Source: JAWKIW01 sp041394145
GTDB taxonomy: Bacteria; Actinomycetota; Acidimicrobiia; Acidimicrobiales; Acidimicrobilacustridaceae
NCBI GenBank assembly: GCA_041394145.1
Contig: JAWKIW010000002.1
Location: 124,001 to 188,000 of the forward strand
Length of the DNA: 64,000 nt
Reading direction: 5' to 3'
How positions within the stretch are numbered: position 1 is the stretch's first letter; each line of letters starts with the position of its first letter. Below, piece after piece: positions 41,513 through 49,561 of the stretch. A program made the translations under genes and the position numbers. The notes under the pieces are model-generated. The model ran no database searches and was not told the DNA's origin. It saw only the letters and a program-made list of their open reading frames with translations.

Positions 41513-42189
41513 GGGTCGTCGGCCGGCGCGGCGTCCCGGAGGCGGAACCCGACCCCGCGCACCGTCTCGATCAGCGTCGGGTCACCGAGCTTCTTGCGCA
41601 GGGAGGCCACGTGCACGTCGAGGGTCTTGGTGGGTCCGTACCAGTGCGGGTCCCACACCTGCTCGAGGATCTCCTCGCGCGTGCGGGTGGCGCCCGGGTC
41701 GCCGGCGAGCAGGGCCAGCAGGTCGAACTCCTTGCGCGTCAGCGCCACCTCGTCGCCGTCGACGAGCACCCGTCGGGTCCGCGTGTCCACCTCGATCGGT
41801 CCGTGCACGAGGACCTCGGCCGTGTCCGTGGCCGACCGGCCCGCCCGGCGCAGCACGGCCCGCATCCGTGCCACCAGCTCGCGGAAGCCGAAGGGCTTGA
41901 CGAGGTAGTCGTCGGCACCCAGCTCCAGGCCGAGGACGCGGTCGATCTCGTCGCCGCGGGCGGTGATCACGATGATCGGCAGCGTCTCGGAGCGGGCCCG
42001 CAGCTGCCGGCACACCTCGTACCCGTCGATGTCGGGCAGCCCGAGGTCGAGGAGCACCACCTCGGCCGGCTCGGCGTCGAGGGCGCTCGCCCCGGTCGCG
42101 ACCCGCTCGACCTCGAAGCCCTCGCGCTGGAGGCCCTTGGCCAGGGGATCGGCGATGGCGTCGTCGTCCTCGACCAGCAGGACCCGCAT
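41509..42189 (-). CDS. OmpR/PhoB-family response regulator
   Basis: This 226-residue regulator has a receiver with acidic pocket LLVEDDDAI and phospho-acceptor Asp in VVLLDLGLPDIDGYEV near residue 49, plus the switch Lys in DDYLVKPFGF near 101. The C-terminal winged helix (EVALTRKEFDLLALLAGDPG and the recognition region TLDVHVASLRKKLG) is typical of OmpR proteins. ATG 42189 was chosen because it starts directly at the first receiver strand. The gene is divergent from a secreted protein/ApbE operon across 150 bases, the natural place for its operator. Confidence 0.93.
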   Translation of the reverse strand: MRVLLVEDDDAIADPLAKGLQREGFEVERVATGASALDAEPAEVVLLDLGLPDIDGYEVCRQLRARSETLPIIVITARGDEIDRVLGLELGADDYLVKPFGFRELVARMRAVLRRAGRSATDTAEVLVHGPIEVDTRTRRVLVDGDEVALTRKEFDLLALLAGDPGATRTREEILEQVWDPHWYGPTKTLDVHVASLRKKLGDPTLIETVRGVGFRLRDAAPADDP

Positions 42190-42339
42190 GGCCACCAGCA
42201 TGCCCGACGGCCGGGCGCGCCACCGCCGGATCGGGGGCCGGTGACCCGACTTTGCCAACCCTTAACCCGCGGCTGTCCTGGCGCTGGGCGTCGCCGTCGT
42301 ACGGTGCCCCCGCAAGGCCGACCAGGAGGAACCCCGACG
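42190..42339 (+). promoter_or_regulatory. Divergent control region of the two-component system and the ApbE operon
   Basis: Features seen: AACCCTTAACCC near 42258-42269, a direct repeat of AACCC with 7-base spacing of the type OmpR regulators can bind; TACGGT at about 42299 as a possible -10 for the rightward operon; and an AGGAGGAA ribosome-binding site before the ATG at 42340. Confidence 0.35.
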
Positions 42340-42870
42340 ATGCAACGACGCAAGGCACTGGCCGTCGCCGCCGCCACCGCCATGACGATCACCGCGGCGA
42401 GCACGGCCATGGCCGCCAACCTGGGCCTGCTGTCCCGCTCGAACGAGGGCGACGTCGGCAAGCTCAACGCCAGCAACGTGGCCCAGCTCGTCGACGAGCC
42501 GACCACCACGGCGGCGCCACCGACGACGCTGGAGATCGTCGTGGTGGAGGACCCCGCCGAGCCCACCACCACGGCGGCGCCCGCCGCGCCGGCCCCGGCC
42601 GAGGTGCCGGATCCCGCCGGCCGGGCCGAGGATCACCCCATGGAGCTCGAGGCCGAGCACCCCGAGGGCCCGGCACCGGCGGTCGCTCCCCCCCCCGCCC
42701 CCGCCCCGGCTCCGGCGCCGGCCCCGGCGCCGAAGCCCTCCGGTGGTGTGATCGCCCGGCCCGCGCCGACCGCCGCCCCGCCGGCCCCGACGAACCCGCC
42801 GACGACGGTCCGTCACGAGGACGACGACCACGAGGCACCCGAGCCGCCCGAGGTCGAGCACGATGACTGA
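42340..42870 (+). CDS. Secreted Pro/Thr/Ala-rich protein
   Basis: This 176-residue precursor has a clear signal peptide (MQRRKALAVAAATAMTITAA, cleavage near STAMAA|N). A short conserved-looking patch LGLLSRSNEGDVGKLNASN follows, and the rest is low-complexity Pro/Ala/Thr with an acidic, His-containing end (HEDDDHEAPEPPEVEHDD) that could bind metal. No known domain. The gene has the best ribosome-binding site of the operon and its stop overlaps the next start by eight bases. The operon contents (ApbE, heme membrane protein) suggest a role in extracytoplasmic redox chemistry. Confidence 0.7.
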   Translation: MQRRKALAVAAATAMTITAASTAMAANLGLLSRSNEGDVGKLNASNVAQLVDEPTTTAAPPTTLEIVVVEDPAEPTTTAAPAAPAPAEVPDPAGRAEDHPMELEAEHPEGPAPAVAPPPAPAPAPAPAPAPKPSGGVIARPAPTAAPPAPTNPPTTVRHEDDDHEAPEPPEVEHDD

Positions 42871-43490
42871 GCCGGCCACGGCCCCGGGGGCGGCCCGACC
42901 CAACCGGGCGGCTCGTCGTGCCGCCGGTCGGGCGGCCGCCCGCCGGGCGGGGCACACGGCGGCGGCCAGTCGGATCCTCGCCGGCGGCATCAGCCTCAGC
43001 GTGACGTTCGGGCTGGTGGGCGCCATGGCGCTGGCCAGCGGACCCGACGAGGGCGACACCGTCGACGAGGCCCCGGTCGTGACCGAGGCCCCGACCACGA
43101 CGGCCGCACCCCCTCCCACCACCGCGGCGGTGACCCGGATCGTCATCCACCGCCCAGCGGGCGGCGGGGGCACCGATCCAGCGGCGGAGCCGGCCCCCGG
43201 CACGGGCCCGGCGCCCGGATCGGTCACCGGGACCGACGCCGCGTCGGCGGCCGCCCCCGCCGGTGGGAGCAGCGGCACGAGCGGCGGTGGGAGCAGCGGC
43301 TCGTCGGGGAGCCGCAGCGCCGCCGCGACGTCCGGTCGCGCCCCAGCGACCCGCTCGGCGCCGCGGCCGCGGCCTCGTCCTCGTCGGCGGCTCCGTCGGC
43401 GCCGGCGCGGCGCCGTCGCCGGCTCCCAAGGCTGCGGCGCCGGCGCCGACGGCCGCGCCGAAGCCGGTCACCAAGACCAAGGCGAGCTGA
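42863..43490 (+). pseudogene. Single-pass membrane protein with low-complexity tail, frameshifted
   Basis: The N-terminus is Arg/Ala-rich (RAARRAAGRAAARRAG), followed by one transmembrane helix (RILAGGISLSVTFGLVGAMAL), then a Thr/Pro linker, a basic strand AAVTRIVIHRPAGG and a Gly/Ser-rich stretch. The frame shifts near 43340 and 43410; the last frame gives a sensible Pro/Ala end (PKAAAPAPTAAPKPVTKTKAS) and stop at 43490, 34 bases before the apbE start. The N-in, C-out topology places the tail outside. Not recognised as a family. Confidence 0.55.
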
Positions 43491-43524
43491 GCCGCCGGCG
43501 GTGCGAGGACGCGAGGATCTGGGG

Positions 43525-44583
43525 ATGCTGGCCGAGCGGGAGTTCCCGGCGATGGGATCGAGCGCCCACGTCCTCGTCGAGGTCGTCCCGAGCGCGAGCG
43601 GGTCGGGGGCGCAGCGACGAGCGTCGTCGGGTGACGGTCGCACGGTGTTCGTCGACTGGGGCCGTCCCGCCGAGGACCCGACCGCCCTGCTCGACCGGGC
43701 CCAGGCCGAGATCGACCGCCTCGAACGGCTGTGGAGCCGGTTCCGCCCGGACTCCGACGTCAGCCGCGTCAACGCCGCGGCCGGCGCCGACGTGCCGGTG
43801 GCGCCCGAGACCGTCGAGCTGGTGAGCCTCGCCGTCGAGGCCTGGCGGCGCACGGGCGGCCGCTTCGACCCGACGCTGCTCGACGCGGTGGTGGAGGCCG
43901 GCTACGACCGGTCGTTCGACGAGCTGCAGGCGGCGGGGATCGTGCCGGACGAGGGCGACGTCGTCCCCGACGGCGCCGGCTCCCCGCCCGCTCCTCCGCC
44001 CCCCGAGCCCGCCGCGGGCTCCCGGCTCGACGCGGGGCGGATCCGGGTGGACACCGAGCGCAGCACCGTCGGCCTCCCGCCCGGCGTCGGTCTCGACCTC
44101 GGCGGCATCGGCAAGGGCCGGGCCGCCGACCTGGTCGTGGCCGACCTGCGACGAGCCGGCGCCGCCGGCGCCTGCGTGAACCTCGGGGGCGACGTTCGGG
44201 CCGAAGGGGCGGCCCCCGACCCGGCCGGGTGGGCGGTCGCCATCGCCGACCCGTTCCACCCCGACGACGACCTGACCGTGGTCGCCGTCACCGACGGCGC
44301 CGTCGTGACCAGCGCCCGCACCCGCCGCCAGTGGGTGCGCGGCGGCGTGGCGGGCCACCACCTGATCGACCCCGCCACCGGCCGTCCCGCGGCCGGTGGG
44401 CTGGCCGCGGTGACCGTCGTCGCCGCCAGCGCGGCGTGGGCGGAGGTCGCGGCCAAGGCCGCCTTCGTCGCCGGCCGGTCCGGAGCGGGCGAGGTGCTCG
44501 CCCGGTTCGGCGTCGCCGCGCTCGTGGTGGCCGACGACCGCGACATCACCCGGGTCGGCGACTTCGAGCGGTTCGAGCCGTGA
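43525..44583 (+). CDS. apbE: FAD:protein FMN transferase
   Basis: This 352-residue ApbE-family protein attaches FMN to Thr/Ser of flavoproteins. It has LAEREFPAMGSSAHVLVE at the start, the LWSRFRPDSDVSRVN motif near residue 75, GVGLDLGGIGKGRAADLVV near 192, CVNLGGDVRAEG near 220, and the C-terminal HHLIDPATGRPAA motif near 282 and AAWAEVAAKAAFVAG. An insert of about 30 residues rich in Pro lies near residue 150. The start ATG 43525 has GAGGATC upstream; GTG 43501 is an alternative. The target flavoprotein is not in the window unless it is one of the flanking low-complexity proteins. Confidence 0.9.
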   Translation: MLAEREFPAMGSSAHVLVEVVPSASGSGAQRRASSGDGRTVFVDWGRPAEDPTALLDRAQAEIDRLERLWSRFRPDSDVSRVNAAAGADVPVAPETVELVSLAVEAWRRTGGRFDPTLLDAVVEAGYDRSFDELQAAGIVPDEGDVVPDGAGSPPAPPPPEPAAGSRLDAGRIRVDTERSTVGLPPGVGLDLGGIGKGRAADLVVADLRRAGAAGACVNLGGDVRAEGAAPDPAGWAVAIADPFHPDDDLTVVAVTDGAVVTSARTRRQWVRGGVAGHHLIDPATGRPAAGGLAAVTVVAASAAWAEVAAKAAFVAGRSGAGEVLARFGVAALVVADDRDITRVGDFERFEP

Positions 44584-44608
44584 AACGACCCGACGGAAGG
44601 GCAGAGGC

Positions 44609-45346
44609 ATGAACGAGCACGTGTGGTGGTACGTCGCCCGGGCGACCGGGATCGTGGCCTGGGCGCTCGCCACGACGTCGGTGCTGTGGGGCCTGGCCCT
44701 GTCGACCCGAGCGCTCGGCTCCAAGCCCAAGGCGCCGTGGCTGCTCGATCTGCACCGCTACCTCGGCGGCCTGTGCGTGCTGTTCGTGCTCGCCCACATG
44801 GGGGCGCTGGTGGCCGACAGCTACGTCGACTTCGGCCCGGCCGACCTGCTGGTCCCCGGCGCGTCGTCGTGGAAGCCCGTGCCGGTGGCGTGGGGCGTGG
44901 TGGCCTTCTACCTCCTGGTCGCGGTCGAGCTCACCTCGCTCGCCATGAGCCGCCTGCCCAAGCGGGTGTGGAAGGCGGTCCACTTCAGCAGCTACGTGGT
45001 GTACCTGCTGGCGACCGTGCACTTCCTCGTGGCCGGCACCGATGCCACCAACCCGGTCGTGCGGGTGCTCGCCATCGCCAGCGCCGGGGCCGTCGCCTTC
45101 TTCACCCTGTACCGGGCGATCGGACCGGGCCGGGCGGCCTCGGCCCGGTCGGCGAAGGCATCGGCGAAGGCATCGGCGAGGGACTCGAGCAAGGACTCGA
45201 GCAGGGACTCGAGCAAGGACGCGAGCAAGGACTCGACGAACGGATCGGCGAAGGGATCGGTCGAGGGAGCCGGCGACGGCTCGGCGAACCGGGCCCGGGC
45301 GGGCCGTGACCGCCCGAGAATCCCCGCCGGGGCGACCGCTGAGTAA
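44609..45346 (+). CDS. Ferric reductase-like transmembrane (heme b) protein
   Basis: This 245-residue protein has five to six transmembrane helices and the pattern of a ferric-reductase/YedZ-like heme b domain. Potential heme His pairs occur in LHRYLGGLCVLFVLAHMGAL near residues 49-63 and in KAVHFSSYVVYLLATVHFLV near 122-136. The C-terminal 70 residues are soluble and built from Ser/Lys/Asp/Arg repeats. It sits 25 bases after apbE, a common pairing in which the flavinylated partner passes electrons to or from the heme protein. Confidence 0.82.
   Translation: MNEHVWWYVARATGIVAWALATTSVLWGLALSTRALGSKPKAPWLLDLHRYLGGLCVLFVLAHMGALVADSYVDFGPADLLVPGASSWKPVPVAWGVVAFYLLVAVELTSLAMSRLPKRVWKAVHFSSYVVYLLATVHFLVAGTDATNPVVRVLAIASAGAVAFFTLYRAIGPGRAASARSAKASAKASARDSSKDSSRDSSKDASKDSTNGSAKGSVEGAGDGSANRARAGRDRPRIPAGATAE
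45150..45260 (+). repeat. Imperfect 12-base tandem repeat in the C-terminal tail of the heme protein
   Basis: Units related to GGACTCGAGCAA repeat about five times, flanked by GGCGAAGGCATC-like units. They encode a tail of alternating Ser, Lys/Arg, Asp and Ala. Confidence 0.75.
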
Positions 45347-45349
45347 CAA
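45344..45349 (+). promoter_or_regulatory. -10 element of leaderless promoter for the universal stress gene
   Basis: TAACAA is followed by 7 bases and the GTG at 45357; it overlaps the stop codon of the preceding gene. Confidence 0.4.
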
Positions 45350-45356
45350 TGGGGCC

Positions 45357-46161
45357 GTGTACGAGAACGTGATCGTCCCGTTCGACGGGACCACCGCCGG
45401 TCGCATCGCGCTGGCCCCGGCCGCCGACCTGGCCTGGCGCTGCGGTGCCCGACTGGTCATCGTCAACAACACCGACGCCAACGACAAGGCATCGCGTGAG
45501 GCGATCAAGAGCAAGGCGATGACGCTGAGCGGGGCCGACGTCGACTTCTGGGTCGACCTCGACCACAGCCTCGGGATGGCCCTGGTCGAGGCGGCCAAGT
45601 TCCGCCGACCCGGTGATCTGCATCTCGGTGCAGGGCCGGCAGGGCGGCCTGCTGCGGTCCAAGCGCTGGAGCCTGCCCCAGCTGGCCGACGACGTGCTGA
45701 GCGCCAGCCCTGCACCGGTGCTGGTCATCGGTCCGAGCACCGACGCCGGCCGTGGCCTGCCGCTGGCGGAGATCGTGGCGGCCACCGACGGATCGCCGGC
45801 GAGCGAGCAGATCATCCCCACCGCGGTCGCGTGGGCGCGCGAGCTCAAGCTGACCTTCACCCTGGTCGGCGTGGTCCACACCGACGCCGAGGACGTCAGC
45901 GGCGAGCAGGAGTACCTCGCCGACCAGGTCGCCGGCGTGCGGGGCGACGTCCCGGAGGCCCGCTTCGAGCTGCTGCGGGCCGCCGACCCGGCCAGCGGGC
46001 TGCTGTCGTACCTGCAGACCCACGACGACACGATCCTGGCGCTGACCACCCACGGGCGCAGCGGCTCGGGTCGCACCACCCTCGGCAGCGTCGCCGAGCG
46101 GGTGATGGAGGAGTCGCCGCGCGCCGTGCTGCTCCAGCGTCCCGCGGCGTCGTCGTCCTGA
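45357..46161 (+). pseudogene. Tandem universal stress protein, frameshifted
   Basis: About 267 residues with two UspA folds. The first starts NVIVPFDGTTAGRIALAPAADLAWRCG; the frame shifts once near 45606 and continues PVICISVQGRQGGLLRSKRWS. The second domain starts EIVAATDGSPASEQIIPTAVAWA and ends with LALTTHGRSGSGRTTLGSVAERVMEESP, which contains the G-2x-G-9x-G[ST]-like nucleotide-binding signature of ATP-binding USPs. A cytoplasmic stress-response role is the family expectation. The start GTG 45357 is leaderless-type. Confidence 0.82.
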
Positions 46162-46189
46162 TCCGTCGGGTGCCCGGCGGCGTGGTGCG

Positions 46190-47436
46190 GTGAGCTGCAC
46201 GGCCTCGGCGCGGGCCCTGGCCCTCGCCGCGACCGCCGGCCTCGTGGTGGCGGTGCTGCTCGGGTCGAGCGCCGGGGCGGCGCCCTCCGAGGATCCGTCA
46301 CCCGGTACCAGCAGCCCGGTGACCCTGCCCGGGCCGGCCGGCCTGCCGCTGCCCCCGGCACGGTGCTGCTCCCGCCCGCCGAGGCCAAGGCCCGTCGCGA
46401 CGCCGCCGTCGAGGTGCGGGATCGGGCCCGCGCCGACCTCGACGTCGCGCAGCAGCGGCGGCGCCAGCTCGACGGCGTCCTCGGCGGCCTCGACGAGGAT
46501 CAGCAGGTCGCCGCCCAGGACCTGGCCCGCTCGCGCCGGCTCGCCGACGACGCCGTCGTCGCCGCCTACATCGGGGGCGGGCCGGTGCCGGTGAGCCGGG
46601 CCCTGCTCGGCGCCGAGGGACCCGGCGAGCTGGCCCTGCGCTCGTACCTGGTGCGAGATCAGGCGGCCCGGCTGCACGGTGCGGTGGCCGACGCCCGGCG
46701 GCGTCAGGAGGCGGCCGACCAGCAGGTGGCCGGGACCGCGGAGGCGCTCGCCGGGGCCGACCGGGCCCTCGACGCCGCTCGCCAGGCCTCCTTCGCCGCC
46801 GATCTGGCGCTCGAGCGGGCCGAGCGCGACCTGCGCATCGCCGAGCTCGCCGACGCCCTGCGGGATCCGGGCGGGGGGCGGGGGGCCCGCCCGGCGGGCG
46901 CCGACGGCTCGCCCACCCCGGATCAGACCGGCAACGCCTGGGGCCCGGGCTGGGACGCCCTGCGCCGGTGCGAGTCGGGCGGCGACTACAACGCCGTGTC
47001 GGCCCAGGGGACCTACCGCGGCGCCTACCAGTTCGACCTGCAGACCTGGGCCGGCGTCGGCGGCACCGGTGACCCGATCGACAACACCACCGCCGAGCAG
47101 GACTACCGGGCCCAGATCCTCTACAACGACCGGGGCTCGCAGCCGTGGCCCATCTGCGGCCGCTACCTCGACCTGTGGAACGGCTTCCTGCGCGAGCTGG
47201 GCCTCGGCGGGTCGCCCACGCCGCCACCGGTGCCCCCGCCCCGCCCGACCGCCAACCCGATCGCGCCACCGGAGGTGACCATCCCCGCGGTGGTGCCGTC
47301 GGTGCCGCCCGTGCCGGCGCCGCCCCCTCCGCCGCTCCCGCCGCCCACCACCGCCCCACCCGCGACCACGACCACGACCACCGGCGCGTCGACGACGACC
47401 ACCTCCACCACGTCGACGACCCAGCCGGCGGGGTGA
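46190..47436 (+). pseudogene. Secreted Rpf-like (transglycosylase-like) muralytic protein, frameshifted
   Basis: The N-terminal signal peptide (ALALAATAGLVVAVLLGSSAGAAPS) is joined by one frame change near 46355 to a long coiled coil (residues about 60-215, Arg/Ala/Asp heptads). A resuscitation-promoting-factor domain near residues 250-325 follows: WDALRRCESGGDYNAVSAQG with the catalytic Glu after Cys, GAYQFDLQTWAGVGG and a second Cys in WPICGRYL. The C-terminus is a Pro/Thr tail. Such proteins cleave peptidoglycan and promote growth resumption in actinobacteria. The coiled coil plus Rpf order resembles secreted hydrolases that are held inactive until activated. Confidence 0.82.
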
Positions 47437-47466
47437 CGACCGCGCCGCGGCGATGACGACGTGCGC

Positions 47467-48302
47467 CTACGGCGTGAAGCCGAGGTTGGCGAGCACCCGG
47501 TCGCCGAGGTCGGTGTCGCCCTCGATCACGACCCCGCCGGCCTCGTTCGCCTCGGCCGCCGACCACCGCCCGCCGCCCAGGGCGACGAAGGTGGTGAAGG
47601 GCAGGGTGATCGTCACGGTGGGCTCGTCCGGCGCGTCGCTCGGGTCGACCAGTCGCGCCCGGCCGTCGACGACGACCGGGAGCACCAGCTCGGTCTCGCC
47701 CGTGGTGATGATGACGACCGACGACCCGTCGTGGGCGCCGGCCTTCTTGCCGACGACGAACCCGAGCGCGGCCCGGAACCGGTCGAGCGAACGGTCGACC
47801 ACCGGCCCCGACAGGTTGCCGGGCCGGCCCACGGCGCGACGGATGTCCTGCTCGTGCATCCAGCAGTCGAACAGGCGCACGACCATGAACTCGCGGTAGG
47901 GCACCTCGCCGATCGGCGACCAGCCGACCTCGTCCAGCTGCTCGGGCGTCATCGCCCGCAGCGACGCCACCCGGCGGGCGGTGGCGTCGTCGAAGGCGGC
48001 GACGACGGCGGCGCCGGTCTCGCCCCGCATCGCCTCGACCCACACCTCCATCATCTGCTGGAAGGGCCCGTCACGTGGGCGAGGTGGGACACGTCCACCT
48101 CGGGCGCCGGCTCGCCCAGCAGCATCAGCTCGGTCCCGGCGATGTGGCTCAGGCAGTCCTTGGTCGTCCAGCCGGGCAGGGCGCTCGGCGTGGCCCAGTC
48201 GCCCTCGTCGAGCTGGTGGGCCAGCGTCGAGATCGAGGCCCACTCCTCGGCGAGCAGGTCGATGATCGGCTCGGTCGCCGGCGTCGCTGCTTCGTCGGCC
48301 AT
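47467..48302 (-). pseudogene. Maleylpyruvate isomerase-type mycothiol-dependent (MDMPI/DinB fold) protein, frameshifted
   Basis: About 278 residues. The N-terminal four-helix metal-binding domain has LPGWTTKDCLSHIAGTE with a His ligand near residue 52 and, further on, RLFDCWMHEQDIRRAVGRPG with the second His and Glu/Asp. A C-terminal SCP2-like lid domain follows (TGETELVLPVVVDGRARL and GRWSAAEANEAGGVVIEGDTDL). The frame changes once near 48070 between SHLAHV and GPFQQMMEVWVEAMRG. The family uses mycothiol, or a similar thiol, for isomerisation or detoxification. It is divergent from the DsbA-fold gene at 48367. Confidence 0.8.
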
Positions 48303-48354
48303 GATCGGTCCCCCAGGTTGTGGCACTCGGACTGTCGGAATCGTCGCTCGCCGG

Positions 48355-48360
48355 TACCCT
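48355..48360 (+). promoter_or_regulatory. -10 element of leaderless promoter for the DsbA-fold gene at 48367
   Basis: TACCCT is followed by 6 bases and the ATG at 48367. Confidence 0.42.
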
Positions 48361-48366
48361 ACCGGC

Positions 48367-49047
48367 ATGGCCGACGACGTCGATCGCATCGAGTTCTTCT
48401 TCGACCCGATGTGCCCCTACGCCTATCAGACCTCGCTCTGGGTCCGGTCGGTGCGCGACCGCACCGGTCTCGACATCACCTGGCGCTTCTTCAGCCTCGA
48501 GGAGGTCAACCGCGAGGAGGGCAAGAAGCACCCGTGGGAGCGCGACTGGTCCTACGGCTGGTCCCAGATGCGCATCGGTGCGCTGCTGCGCCGGCAGGGC
48601 CAGGATGTGGTCGACCGGTGGTACGACGTGGTCGGCCGGGCGTTCCACGTCGACGGCCGGCCGACCCAGCACCGCGACGTGCACCGCGAGGTGCTCGTCG
48701 AGGCGGGCTTCGACGGCGACGTGGTCGACGCCGCCATCGACGACCCGACGACCGGTGAGGAGGTGCGGGCCGACCACGACTGGCTGGCGCGCGAGCAGGG
48801 CGGCTTCGGCGTGCCCACCATGGTGTTCCCCGGCGGGGAGGCCGTGTACGGCCCCGTGGTCGTGCCGGCGCCGACGGGTGACGAGGCGGTGCGGCTGTGG
48901 GACTTCGTGGTGGCCTACAACGCCTTCCCGCAGGTGTTCGAGCTGAAGCACCCCAAGACCGGCGCCGACCTGGTCGACATCGCCACCCGGTTCGAGCCCT
49001 ACCTGCGGGCCCGGTCCTGGCGCACCATCGAGAACCCGGCGCCGTAG
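48367..49047 (+). CDS. DsbA-family thiol enzyme (mycothiol-dependent nitroreductase/isomerase-like)
   Basis: This 226-residue protein has the DsbA fold with active-site segment FFFDPMCPYAYQTS, a CPYA variant with one Cys near residue 16. The helical domain includes HPWERDWSYGWSQMRIGALL, and the cis-Pro loop is GGFGVPTMVF near residue 155. The arrangement resembles Rv2466c-like mycothiol-dependent proteins, but those have CPWC. It sits back to back with an MDMPI-type gene, which also uses mycothiol in other actinobacteria, so a joint thiol-detoxification role is plausible. Confidence 0.78.
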   Translation: MADDVDRIEFFFDPMCPYAYQTSLWVRSVRDRTGLDITWRFFSLEEVNREEGKKHPWERDWSYGWSQMRIGALLRRQGQDVVDRWYDVVGRAFHVDGRPTQHRDVHREVLVEAGFDGDVVDAAIDDPTTGEEVRADHDWLAREQGGFGVPTMVFPGGEAVYGPVVVPAPTGDEAVRLWDFVVAYNAFPQVFELKHPKTGADLVDIATRFEPYLRARSWRTIENPAP

Positions 49048-49078
49048 CGCGCCGCCGCGCGGCGGGCGTCCCGGACGC

Positions 49079-49534
49079 TCAGGCCACCGGCCAGGTGATC
49101 TCGGTGCGCCACGTCGACGGGTCGGGTTCGGTGGCCGGGTCGCTCAGGTAGGCCTCCCACATGGCCGTGGCCGGGGTGAGCCCGTGGTCGGCCATCCAGG
49201 CGACGATCTGCTCGTAGCTCTGCTCCATCCGGTCGTACGGGCCGACGTGGACCGCCCGCACGACCCGGCCCCCGGGCAGCCGGCTGGCCACGATCTCGCC
49301 CGAGGGGGTGACGGGCCCCGAGACCGGGAACCCGATCTCGACGTCGACGGTGTCGGTGGGCGGGCGCAGGTAGTAGGCGAACGGGGGTCCGGCGACGGAC
49401 GCACCGCTCGCCGCGACGGCCGCCATCAGCTCGGCGAAGACCCGGCCGAACAGCGCCGGCAGGTCGGCGATCGCCGACTCGGTCCGCACCACCGCGGTCG
49501 GCTGCTCCGCGATCTCGATCAGCTCGATGTCCAT
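49079..49534 (-). CDS. GyrI-like/effector-binding domain protein
   Basis: This 151-residue protein is a stand-alone GyrI-like (SOUL/AraC effector-binding) fold. The opening strand IELIEIAEQPTAVVRTE, the central YYLRPPTDTVDVEIGFPVSG with its conserved acidic residue, GGRVVRAVHVGPYDRMEQSYEQIVAWM, and the closing EAYLSDPATEPDPSTWRTEI are all typical. Small-molecule binding is the family expectation; the DNA-binding domain found in regulators is absent. ATG 49534 has a GGGAGGAG ribosome-binding site. Confidence 0.88.
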   Translation of the reverse strand: MDIELIEIAEQPTAVVRTESAIADLPALFGRVFAELMAAVAASGASVAGPPFAYYLRPPTDTVDVEIGFPVSGPVTPSGEIVASRLPGGRVVRAVHVGPYDRMEQSYEQIVAWMADHGLTPATAMWEAYLSDPATEPDPSTWRTEITWPVA

Positions 49535-49561
49535 GGCTCCTCCCTCGGGCCGGCGACCGGC

